Positions 1 to 5,556 of a DNA stretch of 13,967 nt are shown here, in pieces. The DNA comes from Methanocorpusculum sp. Lineage in GTDB: Archaea > Halobacteriota > Methanomicrobia > Methanomicrobiales > Methanocorpusculaceae. The translations under genes were made by a program, and so were the position numbers. The notes beneath the pieces were generated by a model, which was not told the origin of the DNA, did no database searches, and was given only the letters and a program-made list of their open reading frames with translations. The stretch spans positions 1 to 13,967 of the forward strand of contig DALTVX010000066.1 in assembly GCA_029987395.1 (NCBI GenBank). The letters are read 5' to 3'. Positions within the stretch are counted from its first letter, which is position 1. Every line of letters begins with the position of its first letter.

Positions 1-896
1 AGCGGCCCCTCTTTTACGATCGTTTTATGGAGTTTTTCCATCTCATCGGGCCGCGATGGGGCAGGATAGATCATCGGGTCAGACCCAAACGCCGCGATCC
101 CGTTGATCCGCTGCAGAAAACTCCCGCCTGTTCGCGGGCTGTTTTTTCGAACAGCAAGAGTGGGAAACGGTCCCGTAAGCGTTGGGCGGAGCATTGCAGA
201 AAAGAGCGAGACAAGATTATTTTCATAATCCACCCGCTCTTTAAACAAAAACTCGTGATATACGCTCTCGATATATTCGCGTGCGAGGGCAAGATCCGAC
301 TTGGTCGGGATCTCCGGGACCGGCGGGACCTCCTGTTTTTTCAGGAAAAACCAGCCGGTGGTTTTGTCGTATCCTTCTCTCGAAAGAATGCTCCCGTCAG
401 GCATGAGCATAACGCCGGGATACAGCCCTTTTATCTCCGGTAGACCGTCGAGTTCCCGGGACGAGGCTTTGAGCACGCTTTCGAGAAGGTCAAAGGGCAG
501 CGAGACCTCGCCTTTCTGGTCGTCTCCTGCTTTGATCCACCGCGTATGGGCGGTAAGCAGGATCCGCAGGCGTCCCCGGTCGATTTGGGTGAGAACGCCG
601 CCGCTGATCTCACAAAGCCGGTTATTATGGATCCCGACGAATCCTTTGTTGAATTTGTTATAGTGTTTGAGTGCTTTGCCGGCGTTTTTCACCGACTCGG
701 CCGTGTTTGGGTGGAGATCCCGGGTGATCGGGACGATCGAGACGGGGCTTGGTTCTCCCTCGGGTTCGTTTGGATCGTAGGTGAGGGAGATGGTCGTATG
801 GCTGTTCGATTGCGGAAAGAAGGTCGAGAGGTCGATGTCTTCCGCCAAAGAGGATAGGGTACCCTCTTCGCTAGGAATCGTCGTAATAAAATTCAT
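1..896 (-). CDS. Partial large protein resembling mobile-element primase/helicase ATPases; P-loop lysine missing
   Basis: An uninterrupted minus-strand frame starts at ATG 896 and leaves the window at position 1 without a stop, giving 298 residues of a longer protein. I do not recognise a named family with certainty. The middle (about residues 80-190) has a layout I associate with primase/helicase-type proteins of integrated elements: RLCEISGG, RGRLRILL, then PDGSILSREGYDKTTGWFF. The segment near residue 240, LRPTLTGPFPTLAVRKNSPR followed by TGGSFL, sits where those proteins have a Walker A loop of the PGTGKGLL type. Here it reads PRTGGSFL, without the lysine. The frame is also open upstream to a GTG at 965, giving 23 extra residues. 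I prefer ATG 896 because TATA-like sequences at 971-986 would place the transcript start downstream of that GTG. No clear ribosome binding site is visible. Reality as a coding region is fairly sure; function is a weak inference. Confidence 0.72.
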   Translation of the reverse strand, partial: MNFITTIPSEEGTLSSLAEDIDLSTFFPQSNSHTTISLTYDPNEPEGEPSPVSIVPITRDLHPNTAESVKNAGKALKHYNKFNKGFVGIHNNRLCEISGGVLTQIDRGRLRILLTAHTRWIKAGDDQKGEVSLPFDLLESVLKASSRELDGLPEIKGLYPGVMLMPDGSILSREGYDKTTGWFFLKKQEVPPVPEIPTKSDLALAREYIESVYHEFLFKERVDYENNLVSLFSAMLRPTLTGPFPTLAVRKNSPRTGGSFLQRINGIAAFGSDPMIYPAPSRPDEMEKLHKTIVKEGP

Positions 897-970
897 AATG
901 AACTTGTATTCATGCTGGTGGACGGGTCGGTTCTCAAAACTCTGAGTCTGGTATTTCTGTCCCACAGAAT

Positions 971-986
971 GTTATATGATTATATG
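971..986 (-). promoter_or_regulatory. TATA-like promoter for the left-edge gene
   Basis: Read on the minus strand, CATATAATCATATAAC offers two overlapping TATA boxes. A start site about 25 nt further on would fall near 950-960, giving a leader of roughly 55 nt before ATG 896. The assignment rests on pattern and spacing only. Confidence 0.4.
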
Positions 987-1079
987 GTCTAAAAATGTAA
1001 AAAACCCTAGGCATCCTCGGGCAATTTGCAACACTTACACTAATCTGTTACGAATTTGACGCTTTTTTTTGGCTGCAGG

Positions 1080-1104
1080 ATCTTCGTGATTTCCGGTCGA
1101 AGAT
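1080..1104. repeat. Inverted repeat in the intergenic region
   Basis: ATCTTCG (1080-1086) and CGAAGAT (1098-1104) form a perfect 7-bp stem with an 11-nt loop, just beside a run of eight T (1063-1070). It lies in the 293-base gap between the left-edge gene and the Sec61-beta gene, where I see no reading frame. It could be an operator, part of a processed leader, or chance. Confidence 0.35.
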
Positions 1105-1149
1105 GCATAAAGATACCTCTTCTGAAAATAGGTACATGATTTAAATCTG

Positions 1150-1167
1150 AAAAAAGTTGAGAAAAAA
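1150..1167 (-). terminator. T-rich terminator after the Sec61-beta gene
   Basis: On the minus strand, two T-runs (TTTTTTCTCAACTTTTTT) lie about 20 nt beyond the Sec61-beta stop codon. This is the typical form of archaeal intrinsic termination. Confidence 0.6.
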
Positions 1168-1189
1168 TCTCAGGTATGTTATTTGGGAA

Positions 1190-1351
1190 TTAGAAGAAAA
1201 GATTCAGCATATAGATAACGACGCCAATGAGACCTGTGACCACTAACACGATCGTTGGTTTAATGTGGACCGCTTTCTTGTCGTCTGCATCGTAGTAGGT
1301 AACCAGACCTGCTGATGAACTTAGTCCTCTGCCCGAGTTCTTTGCTGCCAT
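1190..1351 (-). CDS. secG: Preprotein translocase subunit Sec61-beta / archaeal SecG
   Basis: A 53-residue protein beginning MAAKNSGRGLSSSAGLVTYY. It has the family layout: a short polar, Gly/Ser-rich cytoplasmic N-terminus, the conserved AGLVTYYD-type stretch (about residues 14-21), the basic segment DDKKAVHIKP, and one C-terminal membrane span (about residues 32-52, rich in Val, Ile and Leu). The length is typical of archaeal Sec61-beta, the small non-essential third subunit of the SecYE-beta channel, which sits in the cell membrane and aids protein export. The start is ATG 1351 and the stop TAA 1192-1190. A TATA element at 1376-1385 would place the transcript start almost at the ATG, so the mRNA is probably leaderless or nearly so. 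A T-rich terminator follows. The gene is single and divergent from the amidohydrolase gene. Confidence 0.9.
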   Translation of the reverse strand: MAAKNSGRGLSSSAGLVTYYDADDKKAVHIKPTIVLVVTGLIGVVIYMLNLFF

Positions 1352-1375
1352 ATCCTATTATATTCATCCTCTACC

Positions 1376-1385
1376 CATATAAAAG
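1376..1385. promoter_or_regulatory. Probable bidirectional TATA element between secG and the amidohydrolase gene
   Basis: CATATAAAAG reads as a TATA box on the plus strand, and as CTTTTATATG on the minus strand. Its centre is about 25 nt from ATG 1405 (plus) and about 30 nt from ATG 1351 (minus), the usual archaeal TATA-to-start-site distance in both directions. Both mRNAs would then be nearly leaderless. Confidence 0.5.
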
Positions 1386-1404
1386 AAGAGGAGAACACGC
1401 GTCC

Positions 1405-2448
1405 ATGCAGGAGGAAACACTTGAGGGGTTGGCTTTCATCGGGGACACGTTTACCCCGCGAAATGTCAGGATCATCATCGAAAACGGCCGTATATCTGAG
1501 ATCACTGATAGTGAAACCGCCTTTTCGCAGTGGATCGTCCCGGTTTTTTTCAACGCGCATACGCATATCGCCGATACGATTGGAATGGATACCAGGATCG
1601 ACCGGCCGCTTTCCGAGCTGGTTGCCCCGCCCAACGGACTGAAGCACAGACTTTTACGGGAAACATCGGATGATCGTTTGGTATCTGCGATGCGGGATAC
1701 CATCTCGTTCATGAAGGCGACCGGGACCCTGGGCTTTGCGGATTTCCGGGAAGGAGGAAAGGAGGGTGTCGACCTTCTCAAGCAGGCCGCCGATCCTTCC
1801 GTCGGGATGGTCGTCTTTGGAAGAGACGGCGGAGAGTTTGACGCGGAGGGATTTGGTCTATCCAATGCGAAAGGCACGGCTGAAGAGGAGGAGGCGGTGA
1901 AACTCGCAAAAGAGTCTGGGAAGCTTTTTGCCGTGCATGCGGGCGAAGCAGGGACAAAGGATATTGAGGCGGCTTTTTCTCTTGATCCTGACCTGATCAT
2001 CCATGCGACGCATTTTACGAAGAGCCACATCAGAGAGGCGGCTGACCGTGATATCCCGCTGGTCATCTGCCCGCGATCGAACTGGCTTCTTGGGGTCACT
2101 GCCGATAATCGGCGGCCGCCTGTTCGTGAGATGCTGGACGCCGGATGCCGGGTCTTTCTTGGGACGGACAATGTGATGTTTGTGCCGCCGGATCTTTTTG
2201 CTGAAGCGGCTTTTCTGCAGACCGTATACAAACTCGATGCCGCAGAGATCCTTTCGATGATGACGGACGGCTTTTCCCTTCTGGGAAAAAGAGGCAAAAT
2301 CGAGGTAGGGAACCCGGCTGATCTCATTGTTCTTGACGGCGGATATGCCGGCCGCTGGACAAAAGATCCGGCGGCTTCTCTGATCTCAAGGATCGGATCT
2401 TCGGGCATCATCCGGATCATTTCCGGTGGTAATACCAATTCTTTATAA
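1405..2448 (+). CDS. Metal-dependent hydrolase of the amidohydrolase superfamily
   Basis: A 347-residue protein with the amidohydrolase (TIM-barrel metal hydrolase) signature in order: the HxH motif in FFNAHTHIAD (H52, H54), HAGE (H178, E181), HATHF (H200 or H203), CPRSNWLLG (about 222-230) and LGTDN with D255 as the likely metal-binding aspartate. The C-terminal GKIEVGNPADLIVLDG (297-312) is the usual returning beta-sandwich part. The combination HAGE...TDN resembles the cytosine/adenosine-type deaminase and chlorohydrolase branch, so a deaminase of a nucleoside or other N-heterocycle is plausible, but the substrate cannot be read from sequence. It is shorter than the 400-plus residues of typical SAH/MTA deaminases. 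The frame is open back to 1315, but that extension would overlap the secG start and the TATA element; ATG 1405 fits the promoter spacing. GAGGAG at 1387-1392 is a poor ribosome binding site at 12 nt. Confidence 0.85.
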   Translation: MQEETLEGLAFIGDTFTPRNVRIIIENGRISEITDSETAFSQWIVPVFFNAHTHIADTIGMDTRIDRPLSELVAPPNGLKHRLLRETSDDRLVSAMRDTISFMKATGTLGFADFREGGKEGVDLLKQAADPSVGMVVFGRDGGEFDAEGFGLSNAKGTAEEEEAVKLAKESGKLFAVHAGEAGTKDIEAAFSLDPDLIIHATHFTKSHIREAADRDIPLVICPRSNWLLGVTADNRRPPVREMLDAGCRVFLGTDNVMFVPPDLFAEAAFLQTVYKLDAAEILSMMTDGFSLLGKRGKIEVGNPADLIVLDGGYAGRWTKDPAASLISRIGSSGIIRIISGGNTNSL

Positions 2449-2483
2449 CCTAAGAAAAGTAATTTACTCATAACGTAGGAGGT
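2442..2483 (+). promoter_or_regulatory. TATA box and strong ribosome binding site of the universal stress protein gene
   Basis: TTTATAA at 2442-2448 overlaps the stop codon of the preceding gene. AGGAGGT at 2477-2483 is a near-perfect anti-16S match, 9 nt before ATG 2493. It is the strongest ribosome binding site I see in the window. Confidence 0.55.
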
Positions 2484-2492
2484 TCTAAAAAA

Positions 2493-2921
2493 ATGTTTAC
2501 GAAAATATTAGTCGCCATCGATGGATCAGAGATCAGCAAAAGTGCGTTCTATAAATCGATCGATCTTGCAAAAGACTGCAAAGCCGAGCTGCATTCCATT
2601 TATGTTATCGAGTCTGGGATGATCTCACCCGGGCCGGTGGACACATCCTGGGAATTGATCTACCAACGGTTTGAAAAGGAAGGCCGGGATGTCATGGCAG
2701 AACTTGTTGCAGCTGCAGAAAAGAAAGGCGTGACGGTCATACCCCATCTTGAGGCAGGACATGCTGGGGATACGATCGTCGACAAAGCAGCCGAGCTCGA
2801 ATGCGATCTGATCGTTGTCGGATCTCGCGGGAAATCCAAACTCGATCGTCTTCTCCTTGGCAGTGTTTCCGGACATATCGTCAACTATGCAAAGACCAGT
2901 ACGCTGATCATCAGAAAATAA
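2493..2921 (+). CDS. Universal stress protein, UspA family
   Basis: A single-domain Usp of 142 residues, the usual length. It opens with MFTKILVAIDGSEISKSAF, the classic first beta-strand and IDGSE loop. It closes with the ATP-binding signature G-x2-G-x9-G-S in VVGSRGKSKLD then RLLLGSVSGHIV (about residues 110-130). The family forms cytoplasmic dimers; members with this glycine motif usually bind ATP and are linked to stress survival, but the specific role is seldom known. Its own TATA box, strong ribosome binding site and an immediate T-run terminator (2933-2940) indicate a single-gene transcript that may be highly expressed. Confidence 0.93.
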   Translation: MFTKILVAIDGSEISKSAFYKSIDLAKDCKAELHSIYVIESGMISPGPVDTSWELIYQRFEKEGRDVMAELVAAAEKKGVTVIPHLEAGHAGDTIVDKAAELECDLIVVGSRGKSKLDRLLLGSVSGHIVNYAKTSTLIIRK

Positions 2922-2927
2922 CCCCTC

Positions 2928-2940
2928 ACAACTTTTTTTT
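2928..2940 (+). terminator. T-run terminator after the universal stress protein gene
   Basis: CAACTTTTTTTT lies 7 nt past the stop codon, with eight consecutive T on the plus strand and no preceding hairpin. This is a normal archaeal intrinsic terminator. Confidence 0.65.
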
Positions 2941-3101
2941 CCGCGCGATTAGGTATTTAGTCGACTTTTTTCTTTGAAATGCTTCACGAAGAATGGAAGT
3001 TGAATGAAGGTATTATTTATCTCCAGCCAACCAAAAAATATTCACAGATTTCTCTATATGGAAATCAGTTAGGCCGATCTGTCTGACGGTCTGAAATTTG
3101 T

Positions 3102-3106
3102 GGTGA
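3102..3106 (+). promoter_or_regulatory. Ribosome binding site that decides the CBS-protein start
   Basis: GGTGA, complementary to the archaeal 16S 3' end, lies 5 nt before ATG 3112. It overlaps the earlier in-frame GTG codons at 3100 and 3103, which argues against those as starts. A TATA-like TCTATAT at 3053-3059 is suitably placed upstream. Confidence 0.6.
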
Positions 3107-3111
3107 ATATC

Positions 3112-3966
3112 ATGACGGAAATGTTAGCAAAAGATTACATGACAAAAGATGTTGTCACGGTCGAGATCCCCTCTGGCCGGGATGATGTCCTTCGTATTCT
3201 CAAGCGGACCGGGATCAGTGGGATCCCTGTGGTGAAAGGTCCGCAGAAGAAGCTCCTTGGTATCGTTACCAGAAAAGATATTTTTCGTCAGCCCGAGGAG
3301 ATCCAGGTCGCTCTTCTGATGTCGACCGATCCGTTGACCATCCGTCCGGATGTTACCCTTTCCGAGGCTGCTGATATCATGACGAAGATGAATGTCCGCC
3401 GTCTTCCTGTCGTGGAAGGCGATAATCTCGTCGGTATTTTGAGCGTTTCAGATCTTATCGGGGCAGTTGCAAAATTGAACGATGTCCGCGAGATCAGAAA
3501 CGGATTTGTCAGTACAAAGACCTATGCTCTTTGGGAAGAGACCCCTCTGCCGATCGTTGGTCGGATCATGGAACTTGCTCACTCGGATGCAATGCCGATC
3601 CTGAACTCTGAAAATAAGCTTAGCGGCATCATCTCTGAACGCGATCTGATCCGATGTTCAAGCATCGAGGATGATGTTGAGACGAGTGATTTCTCGACCG
3701 GGACCGATGATGATGAGTGGACGTGGGAGAGTATTCGCGATAACCACTCGGTCACCTATGGTGTTTCCAAAGTAGAGCTTCCAAACAAGCCCGTCAAGGT
3801 TTGCATGGTCAGAAAAGTCATCGCGGTTCCAAATAATGCGGAGGTCAGCGACTGTGCTCTGCGGATGAAACGCGGACGTGTGGATCAGCTTCCGATCATC
3901 GATAATGATCAGCGCCTTTCCGGGATGCTGTTTGATCGTGACCTGATCCGAGCACTTATCAAATAA
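3112..3966 (+). CDS. Four-CBS-domain protein (two Bateman modules)
   Basis: A 284-residue soluble protein made almost entirely of CBS domains, at about residues 6-58, 66-118, 133-184 and 228-282. Each ends in the typical G-(I/M)-(I/V/L)-(S/T/F)-x-x-D-(I/L)-(I/L/F) pattern, for example LLGIVTRKDIF, LVGILSVSDLI, LSGIISERDLI and LSGMLFDRDLI. Pairs of CBS domains form Bateman modules that usually bind adenine nucleotides or SAM and act as energy or ligand sensors. No catalytic domain is fused, so the partner is unknown. An acidic linker rich in Asp/Glu (about 186-210, including TDDDEWTWES) separates the third and fourth domains and is likely flexible. It has its own upstream region and a T-run terminator. 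Confidence 0.92.
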   Translation: MTEMLAKDYMTKDVVTVEIPSGRDDVLRILKRTGISGIPVVKGPQKKLLGIVTRKDIFRQPEEIQVALLMSTDPLTIRPDVTLSEAADIMTKMNVRRLPVVEGDNLVGILSVSDLIGAVAKLNDVREIRNGFVSTKTYALWEETPLPIVGRIMELAHSDAMPILNSENKLSGIISERDLIRCSSIEDDVETSDFSTGTDDDEWTWESIRDNHSVTYGVSKVELPNKPVKVCMVRKVIAVPNNAEVSDCALRMKRGRVDQLPIIDNDQRLSGMLFDRDLIRALIK

Positions 3967-3980
3967 TCACCTCAGCCCTA

Positions 3981-3987
3981 TTTTTTT
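3981..3987 (+). terminator. T-run terminator after the CBS gene
   Basis: Seven T residues follow the stop codon by about 14 nt, without a clear hairpin. Confidence 0.5.
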
Positions 3988-4002
3988 GTTCCCTAATGGG
4001 AA

Positions 4003-4010
4003 GATATATT
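4003..4010 (+). promoter_or_regulatory. TATA box of the thioredoxin gene
   Basis: GATATATT is centred about 28 nt before ATG 4035. That places the transcript start at or within a few bases of the ATG, so the mRNA is probably leaderless. It also argues against the earlier in-frame ATG at 3996. Confidence 0.5.
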
Positions 4011-4034
4011 AGTTTTCTTGTCCTAGTTTTAATT

Positions 4035-4304
4035 ATGACAAAACCGGTCTTATATGACTTCCACGCTACCTGGTGCGGACCCTGCAGAATCCAGAGCCCG
4101 ATTGTTCACGATATTGAAAAGAAAATGGGGGACAAGGTCGATGTCAAGATGATCGATGTGGATGAGCATGGAGATCTTGCAAATAAGTATTCCATCAGTG
4201 TGGTCCCCACTCTTATCATTGAGAAGGATGGTAAGATCATTCACCGTCTGGAAGGCGTGACCGATGCGGCAACGCTCGAGAGCCTTCTTAAGGCACTTAT
4301 CTGA
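4035..4304 (+). CDS. Small thioredoxin-family protein
   Basis: An 89-residue one-domain thioredoxin fold beginning MTKPVLYDFHATWCGPC. The active site WCGPC is at residues 13-17 (C14, C17) and the cis-proline is in SVVPTL (P58). The length matches the compact thioredoxins and glutaredoxin-like proteins of methanogens. The WCGPC motif is that of true thioredoxins, so a cytoplasmic disulfide reductase role is likely; no reductase gene lies in the window. The frame can be extended to ATG 3996, adding 13 residues with a hydrophobic stretch (FLVLVLI), but that ATG lies upstream of the TATA box and the extension would disturb the first beta-strand. A T-run (4333-4338) follows the stop. Confidence 0.9.
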   Translation: MTKPVLYDFHATWCGPCRIQSPIVHDIEKKMGDKVDVKMIDVDEHGDLANKYSISVVPTLIIEKDGKIIHRLEGVTDAATLESLLKALI

Positions 4305-4332
4305 TTGGATCCATCCGATCACATCACCATTC

Positions 4333-4338
4333 TTTTTT
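4333..4338 (+). terminator. Short T-run after the thioredoxin gene
   Basis: Six T residues 29 nt past the stop codon. This may be a weak terminator; read-through into the next gene at 4364 is possible. Confidence 0.35.
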
Positions 4339-4363
4339 ACGCGGCAACGCTAATGTTTTAGGT

Positions 4364-4699
4364 ATGACTCCGATTTCTGTAGAGGTGATCGCCTATACGT
4401 ATCGTCCCTGCGGTCCGTTTCCCTGTGATGCGGATAGATCCTGCGGGCTTGTGGATTGTTTTGAAAAGGAGACGATGACGTTTGCGTTTCCGGCTCTTGA
4501 AAAGGCGCTGAAAGAGAAGTATGGCGACAAAGTGTCGGTGTCTCTGACGTCTTTGGATGAGGGTATCCCTGCCCGTGTGGTTGAGCTGGTGAGGGTCGAC
4601 CATCCGCCGCTGCCGATCATTCTGGTGAATGGGAAGGTTGTGCCGGTGGGCGCAATTTCTGTTCCGCGGATCTCAGAGTATATCGACGCGGCCCTCTGA
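4364..4699 (+). CDS. Thioredoxin-like-fold protein with four N-terminal cysteines
   Basis: A 111-residue protein I cannot assign to a named family. It looks thioredoxin-like: a first strand ISVEVIAYTY, a cysteine-bearing loop RPCGPFPCDADRSCGLVDC (C16, C21, C27, C32), a helix with FPALEKALKEKYGD, a strand VSVSLTSLD, then the proline-rich PPLPIILVNGKVVPVG that resembles the cis-proline strand and following hairpin. The usual single CxxC is replaced by spacing C-x4-C-x5-C-x4-C, which could hold a metal or Fe-S cluster or several redox disulfides. It lies 59 nt after the thioredoxin gene on the same strand, suggesting a shared redox role. AGGT at 4360-4363 abuts the ATG and is too close to be a normal ribosome binding site. 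Confidence 0.75.
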   Translation: MTPISVEVIAYTYRPCGPFPCDADRSCGLVDCFEKETMTFAFPALEKALKEKYGDKVSVSLTSLDEGIPARVVELVRVDHPPLPIILVNGKVVPVGAISVPRISEYIDAAL

Positions 4700-4721
4700 T
4701 TTTTTCTTTTTTTTGTTTTTT
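4700..4721 (+). terminator. Long T-rich terminator
   Basis: Three T-runs separated by single C or G bases start at the last stop codon base region and continue to 4721. This is a strong archaeal-type terminator closing the plus-strand gene series. Confidence 0.65.
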
Positions 4722-4732
4722 GTTAGTGTTGT

Positions 4733-4960
4733 GGTGTGTACTACGATTTTGAAACAGTCATCCGTTGCTCTTTCACAGTGAAAAAAAAAACTAATTGCAT
4801 TATTCTGGGGGGTACTACGATTTCGTGTACGTGATCAGTGTGGACGCATGAATAAAACCAACCGCGAATCGGCGCAAATCTTGCAAGGCAAAGCCTTGCT
4901 CGGCTAAGGTCGTCCGCTTTGCGTCCAACCCGCCCCATACACGAAATCGTAGTACACACC
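4733..4960. repeat. Nested inverted-repeat element, MITE-like or a long hairpin
   Basis: GGTGTGTACTACGATTT at 4733-4749 is perfectly inverted at 4944-4960. A third copy at 4812-4829 (GTACTACGATTTCGTGTA) pairs perfectly over 18 bp with 4938-4955. Inside the inner pair, TGGACGCA (4841-4848) is inverted at 4920-4927, and GCAAGGC-AAA-GCCTTGC (4883-4899) forms a perfect apical hairpin. The 144-bp inner part can therefore fold into one long interrupted hairpin. It fills the gap between two converging transcription units. No transposase frame, CRISPR-like spacing or target-site duplication is visible. A non-autonomous transposon remnant or a folded RNA/DNA element are the leading readings. Confidence 0.6.
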
Positions 4961-4970
4961 CGAATAATCT

Positions 4971-5007
4971 TCTGAGTTCATCCACTCAGATATGAAAAAA
5001 TAAAAAT
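4971..5007 (-). terminator. Terminator of the purD-argF-aldolase operon
   Basis: On the minus strand, T-rich sequence (complement of 4995-5007) directly follows the aldolase stop codon. It is followed by a perfect 7-bp hairpin, TCTGAGT (4971-4977) with ACTCAGA (4984-4990) and a 6-nt loop. Confidence 0.55.
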
Positions 5008-5556
5008 TTATCTGTATGTTTTCGTGAGATACAGAACTTTACAGCAGTGCTCAGCAAGTGAGGTGTAAAGATACGCCTGATCGAGATCACGACCGGCAGC
5101 AAATGTCCCATGTCCACGAGCTATCACGACATTTGCGGTTTTTAGTCCATCTGCGACGATTTCGGCGAGGCGTTCTGAGCCGCATGGTCCGTCAACGACT
5201 TGGATCGTTGGGGCAAGAAGTTTTCCTTCGCTATCGATCGTAACGATCTCTCCTTCGGTAAGCAGTGAAAGTGCCACGGCATAGGGAGGATGGGCATGCA
5301 CGATCGCCTGATGTTTTGAGGCATTGTAGACCGCGGTATGTACCCGCCATTCGCTGGATGCACCCGGAGTGACCCGGCCGTTCAGCGGCATCAGGACGAT
5401 CTGTTCGGGATCAGCATCCAGATAGGACCCGGTTTTGGTGATGAAGTATCCATCCTCGGATCTCTCACTCATGTTCCCGAAGTTTCCTCCGACCAGATGT
5501 TCAGAGAACAACCGCTTGCCGATCCGTGGAAAGTCGTTTCGCATTTCAGTATCCAT
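5008..5556 (-). CDS. Class II aldolase, probable L-fuculose-1-phosphate aldolase
   Basis: A 182-residue class II aldolase/adducin-family protein. It shows the Gly-rich phosphate loop region LVGGNFGNMS (21-30), KTGS (41-44), the likely catalytic acid E69 in SSEW, and the zinc ligands H87 and H89 in IVHAHPP and H149 in ARGHGTFAAG. Family enzymes cleave sugar 1-phosphates to dihydroxyacetone phosphate and an aldehyde. In Methanocaldococcus the fuculose-1-phosphate aldolase of this size (MJ1418) has been proposed to supply lactaldehyde for the lactate part of coenzyme F420, and the same role is plausible here. A ribulose-phosphate-type substrate or a methylthioribulose-phosphate dehydratase role cannot be excluded. 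It is last in an operon; its start overlaps the end of argF by 11 nt, suggesting translational coupling. Confidence 0.88.
   Translation of the reverse strand: MDTEMRNDFPRIGKRLFSEHLVGGNFGNMSERSEDGYFITKTGSYLDADPEQIVLMPLNGRVTPGASSEWRVHTAVYNASKHQAIVHAHPPYAVALSLLTEGEIVTIDSEGKLLAPTIQVVDGPCGSERLAEIVADGLKTANVVIARGHGTFAAGRDLDQAYLYTSLAEHCCKVLYLTKTYR

Noticed and set aside
27..857. Several overlapping plus-strand reading frames at the left end
   Set aside because: They lie opposite the long uninterrupted minus-strand gene, have arginine/serine-rich shadow composition and show no recognisable motif.
1371..2471. A 366-residue minus-strand frame opposite the amidohydrolase
   Set aside because: It is the antisense shadow of a gene with clear metal-binding motifs; its Ser/Arg-rich composition is typical of shadows, and it overlaps the secG region promoter.
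3996..4034. Hydrophobic N-terminal extension of the thioredoxin as a signal anchor
   Set aside because: The TATA box at 4003-4010 lies inside it, and ATG 4035 begins the fold at the normal place.
4741..4959. A 72-residue minus-strand frame inside the inverted-repeat element
   Set aside because: It is defined by the repeat itself, has no ribosome binding site and no family resemblance; it is better explained as non-coding.
4733..4960. CRISPR array
   Set aside because: Only three copies of one short sequence, unevenly spaced and in mixed orientation, without regular spacers.
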